Of a DNA stretch of 64,000 nt, positions 46,494-58,665 are shown one piece after another. A model generated the notes under the pieces. The model worked only from the letters and a program-made list of their open reading frames with translations. It did not search any database and was not told where the DNA came from. This DNA comes from Euglena gracilis (taxonomy: Eukaryota > Euglenida > Euglenophyceae > Euglenales): the NCBI GenBank assembly GCA_039621445.1, contig CP154956.1, positions 36,204,338-36,268,337 on the forward strand, given 5' to 3'. The position numbers and the translations under genes are program-made. How positions within the stretch are numbered: the stretch's first letter is position 1; each line of letters opens with the position of its first letter.

Positions 46494-46620
46494 CACACAC
46501 ACGACGCACGCATGCATGCACACATGCATGCATGCATGCACGCATGCAAGCACCGCCCACCACCCACCCACCCACCCACCCACCCAAACACACGTACGAA
46601 TGCACACACAAACACCAAGG
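46494..46620. repeat. CATG / CACC simple repeats
   Basis: (CATG)n-like then (CACC)n then CA-rich sequence. Confidence 0.9.
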
Positions 46621-47202
46621 TTAATTAGTGCACAATATTGCAAATATCGCAGTATCGAAAAAATATTGCATGTGGGCGCAACATCTCGCAAATATTGCAC
46701 AAATATATCGCACTTCTATTTTTTGCCTGCAATGCCCAATTTCATGGTAGTTTTTTGGGTAATTCCTGATTTTGCAACTTGTAAGTTTGAAATTTGGGGC
46801 TGTTGAGTCCTATTCTCATGTCAAAATAATTAAATTGTGAAAATTCTTTGCTTGTTTTTGGGTGACGTCACCACAGCAAGTTGAAAATCGACCACACCCT
46901 GCAACCCCCTCACCCCTCACAACCCCCCGCAATCCCAACCCACCCCATTCGTTGATAAAAGGTTGGGGGGTCGCGTGGGGGGGTACCATGCTTTCGATGT
47001 TCATTAGGAATCACGTAACCGTATGTTGTTAATGAAGTCATATATTTGTTTCAATTTTGGATCCTAATTAGATATTTCCAAATCCTTTGGTTCTGAAACT
47101 ATGCCTATAGGAATTTCACATGATTTCTGACTTAATCCCTTTCAATTTCAGGCTGTTCCTTTCTGCAACGGAATTTGGTCACAAGTAGGGTGGGGTTGTA
47201 GG

Positions 47203-47406
47203 GTGGGTAGGTGGGAAGAAAGCCTTGCAAAACGCATGGGGCGATATGGCTGCCAAACCCCTTTCAAGGGTATCAAGGCAGAAACCATTGCATCTTTGGC
47301 AAAAAAAGGCGACTTGGGATTGATTCCGTATCTGGGCCTACTCCACCGGAGGGGTGGGGGTGAATATGATGAAAAAAATGGCTTTAAACTCAGAAATGGT
47401 TTGTGA
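47203..47406 (+). pseudogene. Fourth recombinase fragment
   Basis: TPFKGIKAETIASLAKKGDL matches TPFK..SADTIASIAK of copy C. In another frame, a YSTGGVGVNMMKKMALNSE then VCEIGQ segment matches HSTRGAGV.LLKKLGLS...FEIGQ with the catalytic His and Arg lost. A short relic outside the main cluster. Confidence 0.6.
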
Positions 47407-47608
47407 GATTGGTCAGTGTATATATGTGCGATGAATTACAGCGCATATCCACCATATTTTCTAAATTCACCCCAAACTGTACCAAACCACCCAAAATGGC
47501 TTCAGAGCCCCAATCGGAAAGAAAAAGGGTAAAAGCTCAATTTTGGGTCATTTTTACCAACAAATGGGCACCTTTTCCCATTGGCATTTGCACATAAAAA
47601 CAACCATG

Positions 47609-47955
47609 AACAGTGTTTACCCATGCACAACTGCATCTACCTGTGGAAATGTAGCCTTGCCTTGCACACACAAAGGGATTTTGTTATTGGAGGGGAGCGA
47701 CTGAGTTCATTAAAAAAGTTTACCCTGGCACAGCAGCTTTTATCATGACAACAGCATAACAGCGTTTACCCATGTGGAAGCCTTGCCTTGCACACACAAA
47801 AGGATTCTGATTTTGTTATTGGAGGCCCCCCCCCCTCCAGGAGTCCATAGGCCGACTAAGTGGTAATCCTGTACGAAGCAGCGTTTACCCATATGCACAA
47901 CATGGACCTATGGAAGCCTTGAGTTGCACACATCGGGGAGTTTGTTATTGGAGGT
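47609..47955. repeat. Three imperfect interspersed units
   Basis: Units at about 47609-47692, 47759-47825 and 47878-47955, each with GTTTACCCAT, GCCTTG...TTGCACACA and TTTGTTATTGGAGG. Spacers differ, so it is not a clean tandem array. Confidence 0.7.
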
Positions 47956-48723
47956 GGGTCGTTGGACAGCCCCCCCCCCCCCCCCGGCCGCCAGGAGGTG
48001 CACGGAGACCCTTTCTGCCATTTCCTGCCGGATTTTTACCATCTGCAGAAAGGGAGGTTTACACAAACATCCCTTTCCTTTGGGGAAGTCTCTTCCCAAT
48101 CACATCAGCTTATCATCACTAATTTTTGGTTCCAAAATGAACGATCCCAGGATGACTTCCTGGCGGAGGGAGGGGGGGGGCAAAATATATCACAAATATT
48201 GATTGTATTGCAACTACAAGATCTCGCAAAATATCTCACCCCCCTCCCTCAAATGCAAGAGCAAGTGCCAACCTTTCACAGGTTTCTCAGGAACGGCACC
48301 TTTGTGTACAGTTTCGACCTCAATCTCGGAGACAAAACAGAAGACAGCGTTGGTGTTAAAAAATGGATTGTTGAAACAGATAATTATTGGGGAAACATAC
48401 TGAAAACACAGCCAACGGGTCAACACCCCCCAAAGCCAAGGCAGCCCTGGCAAGCTGGAATGTGGATGGGGAAGGATGAGAAGCAGGCAGACACTGAGCA
48501 ACCGAGCAGCACAAGCGAATTTTTGAAGTCTCGCGTTTGTAATTTTTCAAGCCGCGCCAAACGTGTTAAGCAAGGGCCGATTTGTGGTTTCATGGGTTCG
48601 TCAGACCACCAACAATGCAGTTGAGACTGAAATGAAATGAATGGTGGCACACCGCGTGTCAAGTGTGACCAGAGTGACCATGTCGGAGTAATCGTTGCCG
48701 CTCACTCATGACGTCGGTGATGT

Positions 48724-48969
48724 TTAACACCTCGCTCTCTGAAAGAAACAAATGCTGGTAAATTGAAGAAAAAAAACTTTGGTTTTGGGGCAGGGAACAC
48801 GTACGCACCACATGAACAACATATGTCGCATGCGGGATTCACAATCACTGTGCTGTGCTGGATGCGGCACACCTTCCAACCGAGCAGGGAAGATGCGGGA
48901 GCTCCCAAAAGAAGCACAAAATGCCACCGTCAGCGCCAGCACGACAACAGCTAGGTGGGTTGAGTGCAT
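48724..48969 (-). CDS. Possible first exon encoding a signal peptide
   Basis: ATG at 48969 with an in-frame stop 24 bases upstream, then HSTHLAVVVLALTVAFCASF: a basic/polar start, a hydrophobic core and small residues, a textbook secretory signal. A GT donor (GTGTGC) lies at 48872. The downstream exon was not found. The protein is unassigned. Confidence 0.35.
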   Translation of the reverse strand: MHSTHLAVVVLALTVAFCASFGSSRIFPARLEGVPHPAQHSDCESRMRHMLFMWCVRVPCPKTKVFFLQFTSICFFQRARC

Positions 48970-49439
48970 GGCATCCTCACCACTAAGCGCTTACCAACCC
49001 CTGGCTTGAAAATGGAGAAATAAACCATGGTCGGAGATGCACAACCTGACTTCAGAGGGGTTGTATCCAGCTTCAACCTGAGTCTGGCCAGGGAAAGGTC
49101 AGCCAACACCTCTTCTCCCTCCAGTCCAAGGCGTCAGCTGACTTGGACCATACGAACGTGTTGAGCCTGTCGGAGAACTTGGGCTGCATATAACCCAAGA
49201 AAAAACCAAATTTAAAAACATTTGTGGAACCCATTTTGGCCCCAGTTTTGAAGTTTGGTCTGTTCAGGTGGATCAGACATGGGGGGGGGGAAGCCCCCTG
49301 TTCACTTCCAAGAGGAACGGCATGAGGAATCCCCAACTGCAGGACCACCTCCCCTCGCTGCCCCCGTCAGCAATCCTCGGGGGGCCCCTCTCTCTCATTG
49401 AAAGGACGCCTCGGTTGACCAGGTGGCAGCTCTGGCCCG

Positions 49440-49625
49440 AAGACGACTGTGATCCACCTGGTGGGGAAGGCCGGGGGTCTGGAGCGTGTCTTGCCGGGGC
49501 CGTGGCACGTGTTGCATTCGGTGGGAGAGGTGCAGGCGAGGCACACACCTGCCCCAGGACGATGACCAGCTTGGAAGGGCGCCCCGCCCATACTGCAACG
49601 GTCGCCACCAGTCCCCACACACTGA
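49440..49625 (-). CDS. Possible exon with CxxC motifs (unassigned)
   Basis: Two overlapping GC3-rich readings: SVWGLVATVAVWAGRPSKLV...VLGQ before a GGGCAG|GTGTGT border, and VCLACTSPTECNTCHGPGK after it, ending at ACCAG|GTGGAT. The second has the C-x2-C-x5-C-x2-C spacing of Cys-rich or zinc-binding modules. Which reading is real cannot be decided here. Confidence 0.3.
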
Positions 49626-50414
49626 GCCCACAGCAGAGTTCGACGTAAAAGCAGGTGGAAGGGGGTCGGAACCCTCCGGTCAGAAGGGGAGGGAAGGGGA
49701 TCTAAACAGCGGCACAGCCTGGCAAACCAATTTTCAGCCTGGCATGAGGCGCCGGGTCAAAATTTTTTGCCTCCCAAAATTGGCCGAAAATGCCATTTTT
49801 GGCACTTTGGGACAAAAATTGCCAGAAAATGCATAAAAAAATTGGGCCAAAGCGAAACGAAAAATGTGGCCGTCTGGAGGGGAGTCCCGGTACCTCCCGG
49901 TCGGTCGGTCGACGCCCTGACAGGTGGGGAAGGGGGTTCGGACCCGTACCCCCCCCTCTGGTCCAGGGAGGACACCCCTCTCTTGTCCAGGGGGGACACC
50001 CCTCCTCCTCCACCCTGTACACCCTCCGTATATCGAACCCTGTGCCACAGACGAGGCAGAACAGGTGAAACCCGACTGCATAATTCGTCGTCATGAGAGG
50101 CCGAATTTCTTTCAGGGGGCACACATCCCTCCGGTGGAATGGAATGATCCTGTGGGTTTCACATAAAACTTTCCATCGACAAACACAGATGGATGGACAA
50201 CACAGTCATTTTCTTGCCGTGGACTGTTTTTTGGATGCAAAGTTAACTGAAAACGTATGCTTCTGGCTTGTTGGGCAAGGAGGGTTTGAGAAACCAACCT
50301 GAAAAATATTGCATCGTTTACGGCGTTGTGAGCTGTGGCGATGGAAGAAAATGCCCCAAACACCGGTTGGGGGCGTGGGGAAGAAAGCCAGGGAAATGCA
50401 AGCGACAGAGGCCC

Positions 50415-50560
50415 ATCCTGGACCGCACCGGCCAGACGGAGTCGGCGGAACACAGCGCCTCCGCAAACCGCCGCCACGCCACGCACGCCCGGGCGCTGCA
50501 CACGGCCACCCCCGCCAGCACCACCCCGGGACGGGGCCGCGGCGTGGCGCCCTCCGTTGG
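50415..50560 (-). CDS. Possible exon, GC3-rich (unassigned)
   Basis: On the - strand VVLAGVAVCSARACVAWRRF, AEALCSADSVWP with nearly all third bases G or C and helix-like composition. A GT follows VWP. No family recognised. Confidence 0.3.
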
Positions 50561-51268
50561 CCCTCGACGCCTCCCCCTCCGGGACCCCGCTGTGAGGCGG
50601 TATCCCGCGAAAACTGACCCGGCTCGTTCCTCCCCGCCGACACAGGAACCCTTCAGTGACCAAAAGCCCGGATGTGAGAGCAAAAAAAACGGGGATGGGA
50701 GCCCACATAAAAAACTTTGTGTACCTGTGCGTGCCCCGCATGGTTTATTGGAAAAGTTGAACAAAAGCGTAAAACACCAAAGCAACCTAAATCTGGATCA
50801 GGCAGTTGGTGACTGAGCAGGGAGATCGATAGGGATTCGGGAGTTTTCATGTTTGTTTGCACGCATGCGCAGTCAATGCACAAGTATGTTGAGAATGAAC
50901 GGGACAAACTGGCACAGGTGGGAACGTGGATTGCAAGGCCTAGGAGTGCGAAAAGGGAAAAAGCAGCAAAAGGGGGACGCTAAAATTTCGTATTTATGCA
51001 GCACTTTTATGTAGCGTCACTTATGTAGCACGGTTGGTGTGGGCGATACGATACCAAAAAACCCCAAATAAATTGCAGGAGAACAACACCTGAAAACTGA
51101 AAGCAGAGCGACCAGCCGCGAGCAAGTGGCATGTGCCAGCCCAGGCTTCTTTCTTTTTTTTTTTTTGCTTGCAAAGCCTCCACAAAAGCACCACCAGGCC
51201 CACAATATAACTGCTCAGAAGGCACTCCCGGAGGGCCTCTGAGCGGTCCATGCCAAAAGAAGCCTGCC

Positions 51269-51361
51269 CCAGCGTGGCTTCGGCACCGGCAGGAGGAGGA
51301 GCGCCCCGGCCACCAGCAGGGCCGCCGTCCACCCGGCGGACCACCCGGGGAGGCCCCGGAC
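51269..51361 (-). CDS. Possible exon with a transmembrane helix (unassigned)
   Basis: After an AG acceptor (GCGCAG) the - strand reads VRGLPGWSAGWTAALLVAGA, LLLLPVPKPRW: one hydrophobic helix with a basic end. It ends at GGGCAG, like the nonconventional intron starts in dynein. Third positions are almost all G/C. Confidence 0.35.
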
Positions 51362-52125
51362 CTGCGCCGCCGCCGGGATTCCAGAGGACCCCCTTTCCCA
51401 ACGCAGCAACCGCGACGCATATGTTTTCGGGAGGAGGGCACACGCCGGTGATGGGGGTTCCCTCTTGCGGACTGGAAAGGGAGTCTGTGACCCACCTGCC
51501 TGCCGTTCCATTGCAGCCACAGCAAAGACACTCCCGGTGCTTTGATGCAACTCCACAACAATCAAAAACTGCAGGACGCGTGTCAGTATAAACCCATACC
51601 ATCCGTTCATCTGATAAAAATGGTGATCTTTGATACTCGTGAACTCAGGTGATTGAGTAGGGGGGGGGCAGAAACATTTACTCTGAAAGGCCCTATTTGA
51701 TTCAATTTCCATCGTGCCGTCCTGGTTTTGAAGAGAATATGTCTTGTGTGTGGCTGGTTCTGATCTGTAAAAAAAAAGTATTTAACCAGACACCTTGAGC
51801 TCCATTTTGGCACAGAAAACCCCGCACACAGTTGCATTCAGTTTCCCAAACGTTTCAGCTGGGGGGGGGGGGAAGCAGTGATGATCAGCGGCCTCATCAC
51901 AGCGCTCGACAGGGCGGTCTCACAGACAGCGTTCCCTGCTGTCTTCAGACTTCTTTTCTACGGGCTGGCAGCCTTGGCAGGAAGCGTGGGGTGGCAAACG
52001 AAAAGAACCCTGACTGTGCCGAGGGCCTCAATGGAGGGGGCGTAAAGGCGACAGGTGCACCCTTGCAGGTGGTGAGTGGTCTCCAGCTCATTGGCAGTGC
52101 AGAGGCCTCTGGGTCTACCGCAAAA
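51362..52125. other. No recognised feature
   Basis: Mixed sequence with a G-run near 51861; no gene seen. Confidence 0.5.
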
Positions 52126-52470
52126 GTGGAATCCTAATTTTTTGGTTGCCTCCGCGGAGGCTCCGGGATATATGGCAAAAAAAGGGAAAATGTTTTTTTT
52201 TGTGGAAATGGGAGAGGAAAAAATAAAATAAAATTCCTCTTCCATTAGTGGGGGGGCAGTGGGAAGGGGGGTGGAGGGAGATTGGCGACAACGCGTAAAT
52301 TTTTTTCAGACGTGACCCGCGTACAAAATTGGTTGCCTCCAAGGAGTCTCCGAGGAGGCTCCAAGGTAACCAACCTCCACAGAGGCTCCGAGGTAACCAG
52401 CCTCTGCGCAGGCTCCACGGCTCAAGTTTACCAGCCTCCGTGGAGGCTCCGCGGAGGCTCCTCAGAGGCT

Positions 52471-52501
<31 letters not shown>

Positions 52502-53909
52502 AAAAAACCTTAAATTTTTTTGCCAAAATGCCTTAAAAACCTTAAAAAAACCTTAAAAAACCTTAAAAAAATTCACCCCGGGGAAGTTTTTCTTCCCTGT
52601 GATGACCTTAAAAAACCTTAAAAATTCTCCCTGAGAAAAAAAATTCTTGCACCAAACAAATAATGGCATGTCTGAAACCCCGCATAAAGCCAGTCAATGC
52701 AGAAGCGGCTGTGAACAAACAATATGAAAAGCGGATTGTTTGCCAAGGTTTCTGGCATTAGAGAGGTTGTGTGTAATGTTCAGTTGAAGTTGTTTTGGCC
52801 TCATCCGTAAAAAAGAAGAGAAAAACAAAAAAAAAAAAAAAAAAAAAAAAAAGAAAAAAAACAAAAAAAAAAGAAAAAAAAAAAAAAAAAAAAAATAAAA
52901 AAAAAAAACATACTGATGTGATGACAGTGCAAAAAAACAAAAAAAAAAAAAAAAAAAAAAAGGACCTGTGACTGTTGGACACTTCTCTGCAACAGCACTG
53001 CGTTACAAGAAGCCAAAATTTGGCACCTGAAATACCCCGGAGTCGGGCCGGAGTCCATTTTCTGGTTTTATCCATCATTTTTCCCTTGAAAACGTAAAAC
53101 ACACTAGTTGTTGTGCATAATTTGTGGGGAGTGAGTCCCACTTTTAGAGTTTTCGGTCCCGCCACGCCGGGGAAACACGAGGTTTTGCCAGGCAACCGCC
53201 ACCGGATTCGGGGAGGATTGGCACTTATTTTTACTTAGGCGGCCGGATTCGCACTTAAGGGGTTTTTTCTTTGAAATGGGCGCATTTGCGCAAATGCGCA
53301 AATTTTACGAAATTTCTGGGACCCTTTACCCTGACACACGGAGAACAGCTTATGAACTGTTACACCCCACTGTTGAGGGGATCCTTTTATTAAAAATACC
53401 AAAAACCTTCCCAGCACATCCCACCACGTGCACAGGTGAAATGGGGGAATCACAAATGCCTAAGAAAGCAAGAAATACAATTTCTGGCAACCACGTAACA
53501 TTGCCGACCCAGAACTCGAAACCATCCATTTTTTTTCCATTGCAATTACTTTAAATTTCTGACCCTATTCAAGACATTTGCTTGCCTGTTGACAATGACT
53601 GTCCTCATGGACCGCGCTGATCCCCATACTTCGCCCTAGGCTTCTTCCTTGCGCGTTCCGAAGCCACAGAGGAGTCTGAAGCCATCGGGCCATCTTCGGG
53701 GTCTGACATTTTAGCTGAGGAAAAAAATGCTTTAAAAAACCTTAAAAATGTTTTAAAATCCTCAAAATGCCTTAAAAAACCTTAAAAAACCTTAAAAAAC
53801 CCCCAAAATTTTTTGAGAAATCTCGCCTTAAAAAAATAATGCCTGTAACCAGCCTCCAGCGGAGGCTCCTCAGAGGCTAAGGTAACCAAAACTTAGGATT
53901 CCACATTTG
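52126..53909. mobile_element. 1.8-kb element with inverted ends and poly-A tracts
   Basis: Left end GTGGAATCCTAATTTTTTGG at 52126 and the near-reverse complement ending at 53903 (AACCAAAACTTAGGATTCCAC). Near both ends lie GGAGGCTCC words (52152-52470, 53855-53880) and CCTTAAAAAAC arrays (52495-52640, 53725-53790). Poly-A runs at 52471-52497 and 52829-52962. An end of the 6431-9100 TIR family lies inside (53234-53259). No ORF. Confidence 0.6.
53234..53259. repeat. Solo end of the 6431-9100 TIR family
   Basis: CTTAGGCGGCC then ATTCGCACTTAAG, matching 6434-6460 at all but a few positions, and followed after about 20 bp by GCATTTGCGCAAATGCGCAA, the palindrome type of that element. Confidence 0.65.
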
Positions 53910-54219
53910 CCGGGATTCCCAGTGCAGAACCTCCTGAATGGCGGACCCCCCCCTTGTCCGGTGACCTTTAGCTGTTTGTCTCAGCCAGGAAGGGGTCGTT
54001 GGACATGGGGGGGGGGACCCCAGGACGGCAAGTAATTGACGATAGGGGGATATGGCCATTTTTGGCTATTTTTGGCCACTTTTTGGCCAATTTCCATTTT
54101 TGACCCTGTTGGCCATTTTGCCCGTTTTCATCCGCTTTCAACATTTTCGGCCTTTTTGGACATTTTGGCTGTTTTGTCCACTTATAACCGTTTTTGGCCA
54201 ACTTATTACCCCCCCCCCG

Positions 54220-54700
54220 GGCAATTGTCGCGCGAAAAATCGGGCAGCACGGAGGGGGGTGACAATTTCCCGGGGTGACAATTTGGTCGGCACAGAGGGG
54301 GTGACAATTGCCCGGGGGCGTCAATTACCCGGGGGCGTCAATTGCCCACCCATATGGGCCACATTAAAACCAAAAACCAAAATGACCAAAAACACCATCT
54401 GAAACACCGGTGAACTCGCAAAAATGCAGTTATGGTTGTGATATTGTGCAGAGCATTTGGTATGTGACATTTCTCAGCACGTTGTAGCGAAATAGAGGAT
54501 CAATCGAGTCGTGTTGGCGAAAAGAAAGTTCACAAACATCATCTGTGGGGGGGGGTGACAAATCGGGCAGCACGGAGGGGGGGGGGGGTGACAATTTCCT
54601 GGGGTGACAAATTGGCCGGCACAGCCAGGGGTGACAATTGCCCGGGGGCGTCAATTTCCCGGGGGCGTCAATTGCCCGGGGGCGTCAATTGCCCGGGGGG
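54220..54700. repeat. Paired G-run repeats (GGGGTGACAATT units)
   Basis: 54225-54350 and 54553-54700 share AATCGGGCAGCACGGAGGGG, GGTGACAATTTCC and several GGGGGCGTCAATT units. Within each copy the CCCGGGGGCGTCAATT unit is repeated two to three times. Confidence 0.75.
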
Positions 54701-56700
54701 GGGGGGTAGGGGACCTCTGGTTGTTTGTTGCAACGTTGCACAATGTCTGGCCGCTTTCAAAATTTTTTAGGCCCTTCACACCAATACACCAAATGCAGCC
54801 ATTTTGGGTAACCATTTCTCGGGGCTATTGGGCTTTTCTTGCCTTCTTTTTTGGCATTTTCAGCCATTCTGTTGTGGCGTTTACCATCTTTGGCATTTTT
54901 GTGACAGTTTTTTTGCAGAAAAAGAGCAAAATTGCTTCACGCAACTCTTCCTATTTCCTATGGAACCAACATCATATCCCAAAAGATCGCATCTGACTGG
55001 GGGGTCGTGTGGGATAGATGATAATCGATTTGCCAGGATGCATTCTTATGGACAATGGATGAGAATCCAGTGTGCATGAGAATAAAACTGCATTCCCCAG
55101 TGACTCCTCTGGGCTGTTCCCCATTGGGGTTGGCACATGATAACCCTCCCACCTGAACCCACTCAAACTCATACACAAAAGCCCGGGGCGTCAAACCCTT
55201 CAAATTCAGATCCAACTATTTTGACCATTGACCTTTTTTTTTTTAATTGGAATCCCCATTTTCAAGACCAGTGGGAGATCGAATCAGAGTTCTCCCAAGG
55301 ACGCATGGCATCATTTAAAGAACCACCCACTGGCCACCCTCCAGTGTTTCTCGGATTCAGTTTGATGGTCGGCTGATGGGGGGGGGGGTTCGAAAGGCGT
55401 ATTCCAGTGTGCGCTCGGAAGTCTCATATGAACATGATTTCCCAAGCAACCACATTGTCGTGGCAAGGTGGTAAAGTGATTTCTTATGGCCACCAACCAG
55501 TCAATTGCAAATCCCACCGGATTTGTCACGCCATTTCTGATGTATCCAAACACGTGCCCTGTTATTTATTTCCTTCATCATCTTTCCTGGTGAAGGGTTG
55601 AAACGACTCCGAGTCAAACAAAAAGATGCACCGCACTGTTCACAGATCCAACGCAAATAATAGAACACTCGGATCCCAGGAGCAGCGTTCACCCAAGACC
55701 ACGGAACGAAGACGGCCACAACTGTCAAGATGAGCAACAACAGAATTACGACTTGAAGAAGATCCGCATGAGAATGAACTCCAACCTTCCATCCATCCAT
55801 TGAGCAATCTGAGGAGAATCAAATGGAAATGCAGACAACATCGGGATGCCTTCCAATAATTGAGTTCAAGTGCCTTAGGCAGTTCTCAAATACCGAAGAG
55901 GGAAATGGGCACCAATAAAACTGGAAACAAAATATGGAATGAAAAAAATTGGAATTAAACAGCCATTCACATGAATTGGTGGATGACTTGCAAAATGTAT
56001 TTGTGTATTTCTTACTGGATCTGAAACCAGTGATGATCAGGATGCCCCAAAACCGTCCAGGTGATCAATCTCTCAGGGACCTCAAAAGCAATTTAACTCT
56101 TCAATCCCTGCCTGAGCACTGGTGAGCCCCCCCGGTGCTTAAGTATTTTTTCCAAAGGCCATCTTCCTGAAACCATTTTCTTTTGGTGTATTTCCCCCAT
56201 TTTACTTGGACAATTGCATATTTCAGGCAACCCGAAGGTCGACTTGGGAGATGCTGTTGGTTTATTACCTTTTTTTTCATTCAACATAAATTATTATTTT
56301 TATTATTCAATTTCACCTCATGCCTTCAAAGTTGAGAAGCTGATCCCAAAATGAAATGGGTTGCTTTTTCGGCGTGTACCAAAATTCGAGCCTCTTTACC
56401 TCTTTACCTCCTTGTCTTACCCCCACCCGTGTTGTCGATATTGTGGCAGAATAACCCCTCCCCCGGTACTCGTAGGAATTATCTGGTGCTACAAAAAAAG
56501 TTGGGTTCAAACTGGGTTACCGACTGTGAAATCACAGGCAACTTTTTGTTGCATACACACCCTTTTTTTTGGAGGAGGTGAGCCCATCCGTGTGGGGGGG
56601 GGGGGCGCAGTTTATCCTCCACACAAAGTATGTTCCTTCCACAACACGTTCAGAGGATACCTATGCCGCCCCCACCCCGACTAGGTACAGCGAGACCTGG
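54701..56700. other. Mostly featureless interval
   Basis: AT-rich with poly-G runs. Apart from the ORF at 55501-55800, nothing is recognised. Confidence 0.5.
55501..55800 (-). CDS. Possible small membrane protein ORF
   Basis: 99 codons from ATG: MDGWKVGVHSHADLLQ, then a strong transmembrane segment VVILLLLILTVVAVFVPW, then WICEQCGASFCLTRSR with a C-x2-C-x4-C cluster. Codon bias is weak compared with the dynein exons, and the end may read into an intron. No family recognised. Confidence 0.3.
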   Translation of the reverse strand: MDGWKVGVHSHADLLQVVILLLLILTVVAVFVPWSWVNAAPGIRVFYYLRWICEQCGASFCLTRSRFNPSPGKMMKEINNRARVWIHQKWRDKSGGICN

Positions 56701-56705
56701 GCAGG

Positions 56706-57010
56706 GCGGTCCTTAACAAGTAAAAAATCCCGTCTCAGCACATTCAATGAAAAAACCCACAGGAGAAATGTTCAAATTTTGACAAAAAAAATGGTCGATT
56801 TCAGGGGGAAATGATTTTTGGCATCTTTGCACCATCCATCCACCCAAAACGTCAAAAAAAAGCCTCTTTCTGCTTTTTTATTTTTATTTTTGCCCCTGTT
56901 CGATCCCCGGATCGGCCGTTGGCCCATCCCTTAGGCCTAAGGCAGTCCCTCAGGGGCGGTCCTCAAGGGAAAAAAAAACTACCCATCCCTTATGGGCCAC
57001 CCTGGACCTG
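56706..57010. repeat. Dispersed repeat, also at 61728-62040
   Basis: Shared words in order: GGTCCTTAA, CAGCAC, CCACAGG, TTTTTGGCATC, GATCCCCGGATCGGCC (versus AAGCCCTGGATCGGCC), GGCGGTCCT, AAAAAAAAAC, CCCATC. Same orientation, about 70% alike. Confidence 0.65.
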
Positions 57011-58241
57011 GCAGCAGGGGTTTCCTAAAGAGGGGTCCTGTGGGCCGGCTGGAAATAAGGTGCTGGATGGAAGAAACGTGCTGCCCGAATCCTCCCGGTC
57101 AGCCCGCGAGGGGGGGGGGGGCAGCAGGCTGTCAGCAAACCCGGCAGGCAAAAAACAACAACAACCAAAACCCCCAAATCCAGGACCGCTGGGGACCGAA
57201 AAATTCTGCGCTTGCCGAAAACTCTTCGGTGCAGCCCGGCTTAGCCGGTCCGGACTTTATTTCAGCGGACCCCCAGGGGGTCCTCAGCCCGGCTGGGAGC
57301 TGCTAGCTGGAAAAAAGGCGGTTCCCCTGTAAACCCCCCCCTTCACACCCCCTTCCATTGACCCTCACAGTGCACCAAAGATAACACCGGAGACGCCAAA
57401 AAAAAGACAGCGTGCACGTCCAAAAGAAATGGAGGAGAATGGGATCAAAACCCTCATGTCCAGCGGATGGCCGCCGCACCCAAGGGGCCCCGGGCAACCC
57501 CCCCCCGGGGGGGGGCACCCCGGCACTCCACTTAGCCACCTGGGCTCATGTTTCAAAAAACCCCCCCAGCAATCAAGACCCCCCCCCCGGGGACCCACTC
57601 AGAAAAACGCCACCACACGGCAAACCAAAAAATGTGCCAACCCCAGGCGCCTCACTCACTTCCACCTGGGGTCCCCCCCCCAGTCCCCCAAAACTAGCTG
57701 GAAAAAAGGTGCTGGCTGACTGGACCCCCCCCCGGGAGTAGTAAATTCACCTCCGGCTTCAAAAAACCCCGTCCTTGGAGAAGCGGTGCACGTGTATTGG
57801 AAAGGTGGAACAAGTGTTCCATCCTCCAGAGAACGACGCAAGGGACGCCAAGCAAAAAAAAGACAGTTCGGTGAGTGGCCGTTCGGGAAATGAGCACAAA
57901 GTGCAATGGACGGCCGCAGGATGTGCATTGGTGTGGCACCTCGCCGCATGCATGCAGAGAGCGCCGAGCGCCGCTGAAAAACGCAACCCCCCCCGGGGGG
58001 GGGGGGAGGTTGGGGCTTAAGCCATTGTCTGACTGGGGGACGACGGCGCGAGGCGGCTTCCTGCGGGAGGGAAGCATTATCCAATGGGGATGGTTGCTGC
58101 AGGTCAGCCCACTTCCCAGAGTCCAACGCTATGTCATATGTGCCCCATCAACCTCGGAGAACAATTAAATTTCCAGCCCAGGGGATTCAAAACCAACCTC
58201 TTTTTGTCAATCCTGGTTCTGATTCCAGACAATGAAAACGG
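57011..58241. other. G/C-run repeats, no gene assigned
   Basis: Several G-run palindromes (57103-57120, 57490-57520, 57720-57735, 57990-58010). A - strand reading at about 57880-57990 has ALCMHAARCHTNAHP then HCTLCSF, possibly a zinc-finger exon, too weak to call. Confidence 0.4.
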
Positions 58242-58620
58242 TGGCCAACTCGGGTGGCCCCAATGTGGTCAGGATCAGAATCCTTTGTTTCACAAAAATG
58301 CGGGCACGACGCTTGCCACTGATTGGTTGTACTCACGGTGCAACACCCCCCATGCCATTGCAATGCCCAACACAGGCACGGCCAATCTGTAGTTTTTCGC
58401 GAATACAAAAAACCTTTTACAGTTTTCACCACACACACACCACAATGGGCGGACTCGGTTGGCCCAAATGGTCAGGATCAGAATCCTTTGTTTCACAAAA
58501 AATGCGGGCACGACGCTTGCCACTTTGGTTGTACTCACGGTGCAACACCCCCCATGCCATTGACAATGCCAACACAGGAACGGCCAATCTGTAGTTTTCG
58601 CGGGAAGACAGAAACCTTTT

Positions 58621-58663
<43 letters not shown>

Positions 58664-58665
58664 GG
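58242..58665. repeat. Tandem duplication, about 203 bp per unit, with (CA)n
   Basis: GTCAGGATCAGAATCCTTTG occurs at 58268 and 58471. Both units continue through GCGGGCACGACGCTTGCCAC, CACGGTGCAACACCCCCCAT and AACCTTTTACAGTTT and end in a CA tract (the second expanded, 58629-58661). Confidence 0.92.

Noticed and set aside
47962-48624. 220-codon + strand ORF
   Set aside because: Starts in a Pro/Gly run from a poly-C tract, has mixed codon bias and no recognisable family; kept as unsupported.
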